Shown: in pieces, positions 18,265 through 26,685 of the stretch
Layout: each line of letters starts with the position of its first letter
Numbering within the stretch: the first letter of the stretch is position 1
Source: Deinococcus sp.
GTDB lineage: Bacteria; Deinococcota; Deinococci; Deinococcales; Deinococcaceae
DNA length: 26,744 nucleotides
Assembly: GCF_030523985.1 (NCBI RefSeq)
Contig: NZ_JAUNHK010000031.1
Coordinates: forward strand, 1 to 26,744
Direction: 5' to 3'
The notes under the pieces: generated by a model
Database searches by the model: none
What the model was told of the DNA's origin: nothing
Seen by the model: only the letters and a program-made list of their open reading frames with translations
Position numbers and translations under genes: made by a program

Positions 18265-19210
18265 CGCTCGTCTCCTCCGCACCCAGCAGGCTTTCAATTT
18301 CAGCCGCCAGGTCTAAGCCGTACTTGTAGGCTTCCTGCCCGCCGACTTTGCTGTTGCCATATTTGGTCGGGTAATTCTTGACCTCGCGCTCAAATAGCAT
18401 GGCTTCGGCACTGGCGTTGGTCTGGGGCAGCACCGTTTCCAGAATCGGTGGCGTGTCCTCGGTGGTGTAGCGAAAGGCCGCCTCAAGCTGGGCAGGCAGG
18501 TTGAGCATCCCCTGCTTGTGCTGCGAAGAATTGCTCTGAAATTTGGTGACGACCACGCCCAGCGCCCGAATTTTGAGCTGCCTGTCGCGCCGCAGCTGGT
18601 CAATTTTGCCCGCAATTTGCGGAATGCCGTAGGTGCTCATGCGGTCAGGAATGGTGGGAATCAGGTAGTGGTCGCTGATTTCCAGACCGTTCTGCGTGAT
18701 AAAGCCGAGGTTGGGCGGGCAGTCAATCAGAACGTAGTCGTAGCGGTCAAACAGCGGCCCCACGAACCGCTGCACCACGCTCATGGGGCTGAGGCTGAAG
18801 TTGGTGCGGTTGGCGATGTCCTGCATCCGGTCTTGCACGTCAATCAACCGGATGGAACTGGGCAGCACATCCACCCGCCCGTACTGCACGTCGGCGGGCA
18901 ACTGGTCGAGCACGTCGGCGGGAATGCTGTTGAGGTTGCTGGCCCCGCGCACGATGGCCTTTTCGGGGTCGAAGTGCCGCGTGCCGCTCAGCAAATCCAG
19001 AAACAGGTGCGCCAGTGTCTGCCCGCGCTCGTCGGCCTCTTCCCAGCGCCGCTCGCCTATCAGCGCCAGGGTCGCGTTGGTCTGGGGGTCGAGGTCGATC
19101 ACCAGCACCTTCTGGCGGCGCATAAAGGCGAAGGTGTCCGCCAGTTGCACCGTCGTGGTGGTCTTGGCGACACCCCCTTTGAGATTGATGAAGCTGATGA
19201 CGTGGGGCAT
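18257..19210 (-). CDS. ParA/MinD-type ATPase (no ParB nearby)
   Basis: This 317-residue ATPase has the deviant Walker A motif KGGVAKTTTT (residues 11-20) with the signature Lys, the A' motif VLVIDLDPQTN (about 35-45) and Walker B YVLIDCPPNLGF (about 158-169). These are the features of ParA/Soj proteins that form ATP-dependent dimers on DNA or membranes and position cargo. It lacks an N-terminal helix-turn-helix, so it is the chromosomal/orphan type. No ParB gene or parS-like repeat is in the window, so a role in chromosome segregation is not supported; the adjacent mini membrane protein suggests another cargo. A TACACT box 7 bases before the ATG indicates a leaderless start. It lies 47 bases downstream of the alpha-E gene on the same strand but has its own promoter. 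Confidence 0.88.
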   Translation of the reverse strand: MPHVISFINLKGGVAKTTTTVQLADTFAFMRRQKVLVIDLDPQTNATLALIGERRWEEADERGQTLAHLFLDLLSGTRHFDPEKAIVRGASNLNSIPADVLDQLPADVQYGRVDVLPSSIRLIDVQDRMQDIANRTNFSLSPMSVVQRFVGPLFDRYDYVLIDCPPNLGFITQNGLEISDHYLIPTIPDRMSTYGIPQIAGKIDQLRRDRQLKIRALGVVVTKFQSNSSQHKQGMLNLPAQLEAAFRYTTEDTPPILETVLPQTNASAEAMLFEREVKNYPTKYGNSKVGGQEAYKYGLDLAAEIESLLGAEETSDA

Positions 19211-19217
19211 AGCCCCA

Positions 19218-19223
19218 AGTGTA
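19218..19223 (-). promoter_or_regulatory. -10 box (TACACT) of parA
   Basis: On the minus strand TACACT ends 7 bases before the ATG of parA, in the short gap after the alpha-E gene, so parA can be transcribed independently of the operon upstream. Confidence 0.55.
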
Positions 19224-19257
19224 GTGGCTGACCGTGAACGAGGCTGCCGCAGCCTGC

Positions 19258-20208
19258 CTATTCCTGCTGGAAGTAGGCCGCCGTAATGGCCGCCCCGACT
19301 CGGTTGAAGTCGCCCAGCAACTCCTCCAGCGAAGGCTCGTCGTTGTCCACGATGTGCTCGATTCGGGCGTATTGCAACCGGGCCACCAGCCAGCGCGAAA
19401 GCCGCAGAATCTCGGGATGCTGTCCCGGATGCCAGCGCTCGATTTGTTCCAGCGCTTCGTGCAGGTTCGCGGCGCTGTAGCGCACGCTGCGCGGGAAATA
19501 CTCGTCCAGCAGCAAAAATTCGCTGATGCGCTGCGGGTCGATCCCGGTGTGGACGCGCTTGCGGTACGCTTCGTAGGCGCTCGACCCCTTCAGCACGCTC
19601 ACCCAGCGCTGCGCCTGCATCGCGTGGCCTGCCGGGTCAGCCATGGGGGCCGCGTCGATTCCGCGCAGGCGGTTTTGCAGGACGCGCACCCCGTTATCGC
19701 CGCGCTCCAGCATTTGCCCGGCCCGCATGAACGACCAGCCCTCGTCACGCGGCAGGGTGGCGAAGGCGATACCGAAGAACATCTGCGAGGCGTCCCGCGC
19801 CGCGTTGCAGTATTCGAACAGACCGTCGCGCTCCAGCAGATTGCTGCCCTCGAAGCACAGCGACAGGTAGGTGCGGTTGAGCGACTCCCACATTTCGCTG
19901 GGAATCCGGTCGCGCAGGCCACGCGCATTTTCCCGCGCCCGCGACACCGAACTGGCGATGCTGGAAGGGTTGTCGCGGTCAAAGGCCAGCCAAGCACTCA
20001 CCGAACGGCTGTCGATGCGCCCGTATTTGGCCCGCATCTCGGCCTGACCACCCGTGTGTTCCAGCAGCGGCAGCCAGATTTCACGGGCCCGCCCGCCCAT
20101 TTCCAGGCTGGCGAAGTAGTTGACGTTCAGCAGACGCGCCGTGTTTTCGGCCCGCTCCACATAGCGCCCAATCCAGAACAGGTTTTCAGCCAGACGAGAC
20201 AGCAGCAT
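19258..20208 (-). CDS. Alpha-E domain protein (DUF403)
   Basis: The 316-residue protein is all-helical and begins with MLLSRLAENLFWIGRYVERAENTARLL, the signature of alpha-E proteins (DUF403). Other conserved blocks are GLRDRIPSEMWESLNRTYL (about 96-114), RDEGWSFMRAGQMLERGDN (about 153-171) and FLLLDEYFPRSVRYSAANL (about 231-249). Alpha-E proteins nearly always accompany a circularly permuted ATP-grasp protein, and the pair is proposed to ligate amino acids or peptides, often with a transglutaminase-like or proteasome-like peptidase. Here it overlaps the ATP-grasp gene by one base (TGATG). No transglutaminase-like gene is in the window. Substrate and product are unknown. Confidence 0.88.
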   Translation of the reverse strand: MLLSRLAENLFWIGRYVERAENTARLLNVNYFASLEMGGRAREIWLPLLEHTGGQAEMRAKYGRIDSRSVSAWLAFDRDNPSSIASSVSRARENARGLRDRIPSEMWESLNRTYLSLCFEGSNLLERDGLFEYCNAARDASQMFFGIAFATLPRDEGWSFMRAGQMLERGDNGVRVLQNRLRGIDAAPMADPAGHAMQAQRWVSVLKGSSAYEAYRKRVHTGIDPQRISEFLLLDEYFPRSVRYSAANLHEALEQIERWHPGQHPEILRLSRWLVARLQYARIEHIVDNDEPSLEELLGDFNRVGAAITAAYFQQE

Positions 20209-22088
20209 CAGTCGTTCTCCTTGCGGTCAAAAGGCTCAATTAGGGGCGGATGCACGGCGTCTTGCGCCTCCATCTCGACTTCCAGGGGCGATTTGGCGGC
20301 GTCCGAATGGGCCAGCTCCGTCTTTTCCAGTTGCTGCTGGTACGAATGCTGCGCCTGGGCCTGGGCCTCCGGCGCGGCTCCCCCTGTCAATTCCGGCGGC
20401 TGTCCAGTTTCTTCGTGGCTCTGCTCGTAGGCATTGACCTGTGCTTCGCCCGCCAGGGCCTCACGGCGCTCCGGTTGGCTGCTGTCCAGACCCAGCGGAA
20501 CAGCCCCGAAGCCCCCCTGAAACTGGCTCTGGCTCTGTGTCTGCCCGCCCAAGCTCTGGCTCTGGGATTGGCTCTGCGACTGACTCTGCCCTGGTGCCAG
20601 CCCCTTATTGCCGCCCAGAAGCTGACTCATGGCGGCGGAGGGCAGGGGGCCGTCGTGGTCGAGCACCCAGGTGTCTTTGGAACCGCCCCCCTGCGACGAG
20701 TTGACCACCAGGCTGCCGCGCCGCAGAGCCACACGGGTCAGGCCACCGGGCACGATGGTCACATGATCCGGTCCGACCAGAATGTAGGGGCGCAGGTCAA
20801 TGTGCGCTGGCTCGAAGGCGTCGGTGTCGCTGTAGAACGTCGGGTGCCGCGAGAGGCCCACGACGGGTTGAGCGATAAACTCGCGCGGCGCGGCCTTGAC
20901 CTTCTCGACATACTCCGCGACTTCTTGCCGGGTGGCGGCGGGGCCGATGAGCATGCCGTAGCCGCCCGCCTCGCCCACGCCCTTGAACACCAGTTCGGCG
21001 GCGTGCTCCACCATGTAGGCCAGATGGTCGGGATTCCAACCCAGGTAGGTGGGCACGTTGTTGAGCAGCGGCTTTTCGTTGAGGTAGTACCGAATCATTT
21101 CCGGCACATAGGCGTACACGGCCTTGTCGTCCGCGACCCCGGTGCCGATGGCGTTGGCGATGGCGACCCGGCCCTGACGGTAGACCTCGACCAGTCCAGC
21201 CACGCCCAGCGCACTGTCTGCCCGGAAGGCGAGTGGGTCAAGGAAATCGTCGTCCACGCGGCGGTAAATCACGTCCACCTGCTGCCGCCCGCCCGTGGTT
21301 CTCATCCAGACGCGCCCACCGTCCACAAAGAGGTCACGACCTTCGACCAGCTCCACGCCCATCTGCTGCGCCAGGTAAGCGTGCTCGAAGTAGGCCGAGT
21401 TGTACATGCCGGGCGTCAGCACCACCACCGTGCCGTCTTCACGCGGCGACATGGACTGAAGCAGGGCCAGCAGCGCCGTCGCGTAGTGCTGCACCGAGCG
21501 CACCCCCTGTCCTTCGAACATGCCGGGGTAAATGCGCCGCATGGCGTCCCGGTTGGACAGCAGATAGGACACACCGCTGGGCGAACGCAGATTGTCCTCC
21601 AGCACCAGATACTCGCCCTTTTCGTCCCGGATGAGGTCGGTGCCGACGATATGGGTATAGATGCCCTGCGGCACGTTCAGCCCATGAACCTCGCGCCGGA
21701 AATGGGCCGAGGTGTAGACCAGTTCGGAGGGGATAACACCGTCCGCCAAAATCTGCCCCTCGTGGTAAATGTCGTTCAGAAAGGCGTTGAGGGCGCGAAC
21801 ACGCTGGGTCAGGCCCGCTTCCAGGTGCGCCCACTCTCCGGCAGGAATGATGCGCGGCACCGGGTCGAAGGGAAACGTCCGTTCGGTCCCCTGGTTGTCG
21901 CCATACACGGTAAACGTGATGCCCTGATTGCGAAAAGCGACGTCGAGCAGTTCGGTGCGGCGGCTGAATTCCGGCAGACCCAACTGTTCCAGATATTTCC
22001 GGACTCCCTCATAGTGAGGGCGCAGTTCGCCAGACGAGGTGAACATCTCGTCGAAAAACTTCTGGCCTGGGTCATAGTTCATAGGCAT
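20208..22088 (-). CDS. Circularly permuted ATP-grasp protein with Gln/Ser-rich tail
   Basis: The 626-residue product carries a CP-ATP-grasp ligase domain (DUF404/DUF407) in the first about 480 residues: MNYDPGQKFFDEMFTSSGELRPHYEGV near the N-terminus, FPFDPVPRIIPAGEW, LVLEDNLRSPSGVSYLLSNRD, GRVAIANAIGTGVADDKAVYAYVPEMIRYYL and VVNSSQGGGSKDTWVL. Such enzymes are thought to form amide bonds using ATP. The family normally ends near the VVNSSQGG segment (about residue 470); here about 150 residues follow, starting with alternating Gln-Ser (501-523) and continuing as an acidic, Gln-rich, probably disordered tail. I chose the ATG at 22086-22088 since AGGAG lies 6 bases before it. It is the first gene of the operon with the alpha-E gene, coupled by a one-base overlap. 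Confidence 0.85.
   Translation of the reverse strand: MPMNYDPGQKFFDEMFTSSGELRPHYEGVRKYLEQLGLPEFSRRTELLDVAFRNQGITFTVYGDNQGTERTFPFDPVPRIIPAGEWAHLEAGLTQRVRALNAFLNDIYHEGQILADGVIPSELVYTSAHFRREVHGLNVPQGIYTHIVGTDLIRDEKGEYLVLEDNLRSPSGVSYLLSNRDAMRRIYPGMFEGQGVRSVQHYATALLALLQSMSPREDGTVVVLTPGMYNSAYFEHAYLAQQMGVELVEGRDLFVDGGRVWMRTTGGRQQVDVIYRRVDDDFLDPLAFRADSALGVAGLVEVYRQGRVAIANAIGTGVADDKAVYAYVPEMIRYYLNEKPLLNNVPTYLGWNPDHLAYMVEHAAELVFKGVGEAGGYGMLIGPAATRQEVAEYVEKVKAAPREFIAQPVVGLSRHPTFYSDTDAFEPAHIDLRPYILVGPDHVTIVPGGLTRVALRRGSLVVNSSQGGGSKDTWVLDHDGPLPSAAMSQLLGGNKGLAPGQSQSQSQSQSQSLGGQTQSQSQFQGGFGAVPLGLDSSQPERREALAGEAQVNAYEQSHEETGQPPELTGGAAPEAQAQAQHSYQQQLEKTELAHSDAAKSPLEVEMEAQDAVHPPLIEPFDRKEND
20520..20588. repeat. 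Short in-frame repeat encoding the Gln-Ser run of the ATP-grasp tail
   Basis: A roughly 6-base unit (CAGAGC and variants on the minus strand) is repeated about 10 times and encodes Q-S-Q-S-Q-S-Q-S-Q-S-Q-S, then a GG-QT break and a further Q-S-Q-S-Q. The codons for the same residues vary (CAG/CAA, AGC/AGT/TCG/TCC), so the run is old or selected at protein level rather than a recent slippage tract. Confidence 0.8.
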
Positions 22089-22323
22089 GGCGGTCTCCTG
22101 AAAGCATTTGGCAAAAAGATGGCACAGCTTTTTGGCGAGCAGAGCGAGAGCAAAACGAAGAGCAGTGCGGACTTGCAAAGCTGCGAAGCAGAGAATGGAG
22201 CGGGCGTCGGAACAGCACCGCCGCCCGCGCAATTCGGAGAACTGCTAATAGCCTCTACAATACTTGCCCCGCCATGCAAAAGCAGCGGGCGGGTATAGCC
22301 AGAGCCGACGCCCAGAGCGTACG

Positions 22324-22351
22324 AAAAACCCCCAACCACGTGGGCTGGGGG
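22324..22351 (-). terminator. Terminator after rplL
   Basis: On the minus strand CCCCCAGCC pairs with GGTTGGGGG (plus-strand 22329-22337 and 22343-22351; one G-T pair) and is followed by five T residues. It lies 21 bases after the rplL stop and ends the ribosomal cluster. The remaining 235 bases to the ATP-grasp start contain no gene; the promoter of that operon is not obvious. Confidence 0.85.
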
Positions 22352-22372
22352 CTGCATTCCGGTTGGGGAAGA

Positions 22373-22741
<369 letters not shown>

Positions 22742-22789
22742 GAGTGTGTCCTCCGGGAATTGGATTTGTACTGAGTTGGAAGCGGGCGA

Positions 22790-23287
22790 TTAAGCGCCTT
22801 CGCCTTCCAGTTTGGTCTTGTAGGCTTCAAGGATGCCCACGAAGTTGCTGAGGTGGGCGCTGAGCACGCCGACCAATTCGCCTTGCAGGGTCTGCTTGCT
22901 GCCGAGGCTGGCGAGACGCTGCACGACGGCCACGTCCACCTTGTTGCCTTCGACAAAGCCGGCCTTGACGGCAGGAATACCCTTGTCGTTGCCGCCAGCG
23001 GCGTCTTTGAGCGCCTTGGCAACCCCGGCGGGGTCTTCATGGGCCAGCACAATGGCGCTGGGCCCCTTGAGTTCTGCCGAGAAGTCACGGCCGCCGTCTT
23101 GCAGGGCCAGATTAATGAGCGTGTTTTTGGCAACAATCAGTTGCCCGCCCTTCTCGCGGATGTCCTTGCGCAGACTGGAGAGCTGCCCAGCGGTCAGGCC
23201 CTGGTAATCGACGACGTAGAACGTCTCGACGCCCTGGAGGCTTTCCTTGAGGCTGCCCAGCGTCTGCTGGTTCTTTTCGTTCGCCAC
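22790..23287 (-). CDS. rplJ: 50S ribosomal protein L10
   Basis: This 165-residue protein matches L10: the N-terminal rRNA-binding region (VDYQGLTAGQLSSLRKDIREKGGQLIVAKNTLINLAL, about 27-63), the KGPSAIVLAHEDPAGVAKALKDAA segment, and a C-terminal helix that carries L12 dimers (GVLSAHLSNFVGILEAYKTKLE). It anchors the stalk to 23S rRNA and, with L12, represses translation of its own mRNA by binding the leader upstream. The start is GTG at 23285-23287, with GAGGAGG 7-8 bases before it. The 224 bases between rplA and this gene hold a structured leader. Confidence 0.96.
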   Translation of the reverse strand: MANEKNQQTLGSLKESLQGVETFYVVDYQGLTAGQLSSLRKDIREKGGQLIVAKNTLINLALQDGGRDFSAELKGPSAIVLAHEDPAGVAKALKDAAGGNDKGIPAVKAGFVEGNKVDVAVVQRLASLGSKQTLQGELVGVLSAHLSNFVGILEAYKTKLEGEGA

Positions 23288-23339
23288 GTTTGACCTCCTC
23301 TGTGGTGAACAAGTTCAGGTACTTCACCGCACGAATGCG

Positions 23340-23450
23340 CTTTCACCTGACAACTCGGCGGGATATTTAAACGTGGCTAGCGTCCCCGCTGTCTTGGATG
23401 CCGGAATGAGGGCGAATTGCTGTCGTCAACAGGTGCGAAGAAGCACCGGA
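23340..23450 (-). promoter_or_regulatory. L10-type ribosomal leader (autoregulatory)
   Basis: The minus-strand RNA between rplA and rplJ contains a GGUGC/GCACC hairpin (plus 23432-23447) followed by an AGACAGC segment (AGAC at 23391-23394) resembling the conserved AGAC-GC bulge of the L10(L12)4 binding site in other bacteria. This is the expected site of translational repression by the L10-L12 complex. The boundaries are approximate and the fold was not computed. Confidence 0.45.
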
Positions 23451-23466
23451 ATGCCGTATTCAGGCA

Positions 23467-23500
23467 CAGCGGGGGGAGGGTCAGCCCTCAGTCCCCGCTG
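23467..23500 (-). other. Strong hairpin between rplA and the rplJ leader
   Basis: CAGCGGGG (23467-23474) pairs with CCCCGCTG (23493-23500), and GAGGG (23476-23480) with CCCTC (23485-23489), giving a stem of about 13 bp with a small internal loop. It starts 11 bases after the rplA stop. There is no T-run, so it is more likely an RNA-processing or attenuating element that separates rplKA from rplJL expression than a simple terminator. Confidence 0.6.
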
Positions 23501-23511
23501 CTCTTGCAGGT

Positions 23512-24643
<1,132 letters not shown>

Positions 24644-24739
24644 TCGTAATTCCTCCTTAGCTCCCCCAACCGTACACCGCTCCAGGGTGGGGTGCTGACG
24701 CTAAGTTCTGCCTGCTTGGAAGCGGACAGCAACTTTTTG

Positions 24740-24769
24740 ATTGTAGCGGTTCGGTGCTGTCTTTGCCAA
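24740..24769 (-). promoter_or_regulatory. Promoter of rplKA
   Basis: On the minus strand TTGGCA (24764-24769) and TACAAT (24740-24745) are 18 bases apart, both close to the sigma-70 consensus. The start would be near 24733, giving a leader of about 90 nt before rplK. A 7-bp hairpin lies between the nusG stop and this promoter but has no T-run. Confidence 0.75.
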
Positions 24770-24818
24770 CCCCGCCTTTGCCTGGAAGCGCCCACCGGAG
24801 CACAGCCCCGGCGACGAC

Positions 24819-25391
24819 TTACTTGGCGACCTGCGAGAAGTCCAGTTCGACCGGCGTTTCGCGCCCGAAAATGCTGACCAGCACCTTGACTTTGGCCTGA
24901 GGTGCATTGACTTCGCCCACGACACCGCTGAAATCCGCGAAGGGACCGGAGGTGACGCGCACCATGTCGCCCACCTTGAGATCCACCTTGATGCGGGGGG
25001 CTTCTTCGGCCACCGGCTGCGAGGCCACGCCGACCGAAGTCAGGAGGCGCTGCACTTCTTCGGGAGACAGGGGCACAGGACGGGTCGCCGTACCCACGAA
25101 GCCGGTCACGCCACTGGTGCCGCGCACGACTTCCCAGGACTCGCCCAGTTCACCCGGCGCGTCGTCGTCTTCGACATCCATCTGTACAAAGACGTAACCG
25201 GGGAACAGCTTGCGCTTAACGTTGACCTTCTTGCCGCCCTCTTGGAGTTCGACCGCGTCCTCTTCAGGCTGAAGCACCTGAAAAATCTTGGTGCGGTACA
25301 TCCCCAGGCGGCGAGCACGGTCCATCAACTGCTCCTGAACACGGTCTTCCTGCCCGACATAGGTGTGGACGGCATACCATTCGATGCTCAT
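24819..25391 (-). CDS. nusG: Transcription termination/antitermination protein NusG
   Basis: The 190-residue protein has the NGN domain (MSIEWYAVHTYVGQEDRVQEQLMDRARRLGM and NVKRKLFPGYVFVQMDVEDD, about 1-90), the conserved WEVVRGTSGVTGFVGT, and a C-terminal KOW domain (KVGDMVRVTSGPFADFSGVVGEVNAPQAKVKVLVSIFGRETPVELDFSQV). NusG binds the RNA polymerase clamp and links it to Rho or to ribosomal protein S10. An acidic insert (DDDAPGELGES) follows the NGN core. The ATG at 25389-25391 has GGAGG 7 bases upstream; the longer frame has no support. It is separated from secE by 4 bases. Confidence 0.96.
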   Translation of the reverse strand: MSIEWYAVHTYVGQEDRVQEQLMDRARRLGMYRTKIFQVLQPEEDAVELQEGGKKVNVKRKLFPGYVFVQMDVEDDDAPGELGESWEVVRGTSGVTGFVGTATRPVPLSPEEVQRLLTSVGVASQPVAEEAPRIKVDLKVGDMVRVTSGPFADFSGVVGEVNAPQAKVKVLVSIFGRETPVELDFSQVAK

Positions 25392-25395
25392 ATGT

Positions 25396-25581
25396 TTACC
25401 TCCACTCCAGAGCGGCCCGGATACCCGTCCCGAACAGCATATCCAGTACCCAGACAATCAGGGTCAGCGCAATGACGAAGATAAGCACTGCCTGTGTTCC
25501 CTCGATGACTTCCCGGCCACTGGGCCACGTGACCCGCGCGAGTTCTTCGCGGGCTTCACGGAAATACTGAATCAGGTTCAT
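25396..25581 (-). CDS. secE: Preprotein translocase subunit SecE
   Basis: The 61-residue product has the SecE layout: an amphipathic helix with the conserved ARVTWPSGREVIEGT motif (about 15-29) followed by one membrane segment (VLIFVIALTLIVWVLDMLFG, about 32-51). SecE clamps the two halves of SecY in the plasma membrane. It is the short, single-helix form, lacking the two additional helices of E. coli SecE. It lies directly between rpmG and nusG. Confidence 0.95.
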   Translation of the reverse strand: MNLIQYFREAREELARVTWPSGREVIEGTQAVLIFVIALTLIVWVLDMLFGTGIRAALEWR

Positions 25582-25656
25582 GTCTCTACCCGCCGGAACG
25601 GCAGAAAGAGGCCGAAGCTGCCCGGCTCTTCAAAACAGAAAAGCCAGCGGCAGGCT

Positions 25657-25824
<168 letters not shown>

Positions 25825-25904
25825 GATGCTCTCCTTTGCGCGGCCTTCTCCTGTGCGGAGAAAAGCTGCTCCCAGCGCCCGCTCTTGCGTGTTATCGCGC
25901 TGGT

Positions 25905-25925
25905 AAAAACCCGCCGTCTGGCGGG
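25905..25925 (-). terminator. Terminator-like hairpin just downstream of the rpmG promoter
   Basis: On the minus strand CCCGCC pairs perfectly with GGCGGG around a 4-base loop (plus 25910-25915 and 25920-25925) and is followed by five T residues (25905-25909). It lies after the stop of the LRV-repeat gene and would terminate its transcript, but it also lies at about +5 to +25 of transcripts from the promoter at 25936-25964. Confidence 0.8.
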
Positions 25926-25935
25926 CAACATTCTC

Positions 25936-25964
25936 AGTATAATCACTCGACTTGCTGGTGTCCA
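25936..25964 (-). promoter_or_regulatory. Strong promoter of rpmG-secE-nusG
   Basis: On the minus strand TGGACA (25959-25964) and TATACT (25936-25941) are exactly 17 bases apart, each one substitution from consensus. It lies over the 3' end of the LRV gene, and the -10 box is just before the stop-proximal terminator hairpin, so transcription would start near 25929. Confidence 0.8.
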
Positions 25965-26578
25965 CCATCGCCCGAACTTTCTGTATTTCGTTCGCCAGTC
26001 CGCGTGCGGCGCAGGGCTTCCTGGCGGACGAAACGTGAGGGGTCGTTCAGAAAGTCACGTAGGCAGTCAGCAGTCAAATTCGCACGCGACACCACAGCCA
26101 GCCGGACTGCGTAGTGGGTGTCTTCGGCCAATCCTTGCAGCAGGGCCGGGGGCAAGTCCTCCCGCGCAGCCAGACGGGCACGAACCAGCCACGAAGGATG
26201 AACGCGCAAGTTGTGCATCTCCTCCAACGTCAGGGCTGGATGACTGGCGAGAAGGACCTGCAACTCGGCATTCGGGTGCCTGGAGACCTGCGTTCTCAAC
26301 CAGGTGGGCGTATCGAGCTGCCGAACCAGAGCCAGCAACGAAGCCGCAGGCCAACGGAATATCAAGCCAGGGTCGGCCAGCCGCAGCAGGGGGAGCGCTG
26401 GATTGCCCAGCACCTCCGCTGGAAACTCGGCGGCCAGCAAACCCAGGATATAAGGCGACGTGTTGGGATGCGCCGCCACTGCTGCCCGCACCTGTGCCAC
26501 CGGGCTGAGGGAAAGGTTCGCCAGTTCTGCCGCTGAGAGAGCGGATGAAAGAGGTAAGCGAGTCCCGTCCTCAAGCAT
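25943..26578 (-). CDS. LRV/HEAT-like repeat protein
   Basis: This 211-residue protein is built of repeats of the leucine-rich-variant or HEAT-like type: segments such as VAQVRAAVAAHPNTSPYILGLLAAEFPAEVLGNPALPL (about 27-64), TWLRTQVSRHPNAELQVLLASHPALTLEEMHNLRVHPSWLVRARLAAREDLPPALLQGLAEDTHYAVRLAVVSRANLTADCLRDFLNDPSRFVRQEAL (about 92-190), with the typical V-R-x-A-V-A-x-x-P/N pattern. Such superhelical proteins usually bind other proteins; no partner is known. The C-terminal 20 residues are polar and probably disordered. A TAGCAT box lies 6 bases before the ATG, and no Shine-Dalgarno site exists, so the transcript is probably leaderless. It is inserted between tuf and rpmG on the same strand. 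Confidence 0.7.
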   Translation of the reverse strand: MLEDGTRLPLSSALSAAELANLSLSPVAQVRAAVAAHPNTSPYILGLLAAEFPAEVLGNPALPLLRLADPGLIFRWPAASLLALVRQLDTPTWLRTQVSRHPNAELQVLLASHPALTLEEMHNLRVHPSWLVRARLAAREDLPPALLQGLAEDTHYAVRLAVVSRANLTADCLRDFLNDPSRFVRQEALRRTRTGERNTESSGDGGHQQVE

Positions 26579-26584
26579 GGCTTC

Positions 26585-26590
26585 ATGCTA
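26585..26590 (-). promoter_or_regulatory. -10 box (TAGCAT) of the LRV-repeat gene
   Basis: On the minus strand TAGCAT ends 6 bases before the ATG at 26576-26578, the leaderless-type arrangement. Confidence 0.5.
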
Positions 26591-26633
26591 TTTGACGCAA
26601 GTCTGTTGTTCCCAATGGAGTAAACAGGAAGCC

Positions 26634-26659
26634 AAAAAAGAGGAGGCCGCTAGACCTCC
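26634..26659 (-). terminator. Terminator after tuf
   Basis: GGAGG pairs with CCTCC (26642-26646 and 26655-26659 on plus) around an 8-base loop, followed on minus by CTCTTTTTT (A-run 26634-26639). It lies 27 bases after the tuf stop and separates tuf from the LRV gene. Confidence 0.8.
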
Positions 26660-26685
26660 CCCCTACCGGATAACCGGTGTGAACC

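Noticed and set aside
20250..22298. Open frame of 682 codons on plus, antisense to the ATP-grasp gene
   Set aside because: Antisense artefact of GC-rich codon usage; the minus-strand gene has clear domains, coupling and a ribosome-binding site.
22089..22323. Small gene or repeat in the gap before the ATP-grasp gene
   Set aside because: AG- and GC-rich patches such as GCGAGCAGAGCGAGAG look repeat-like but I could not define a unit or a frame.
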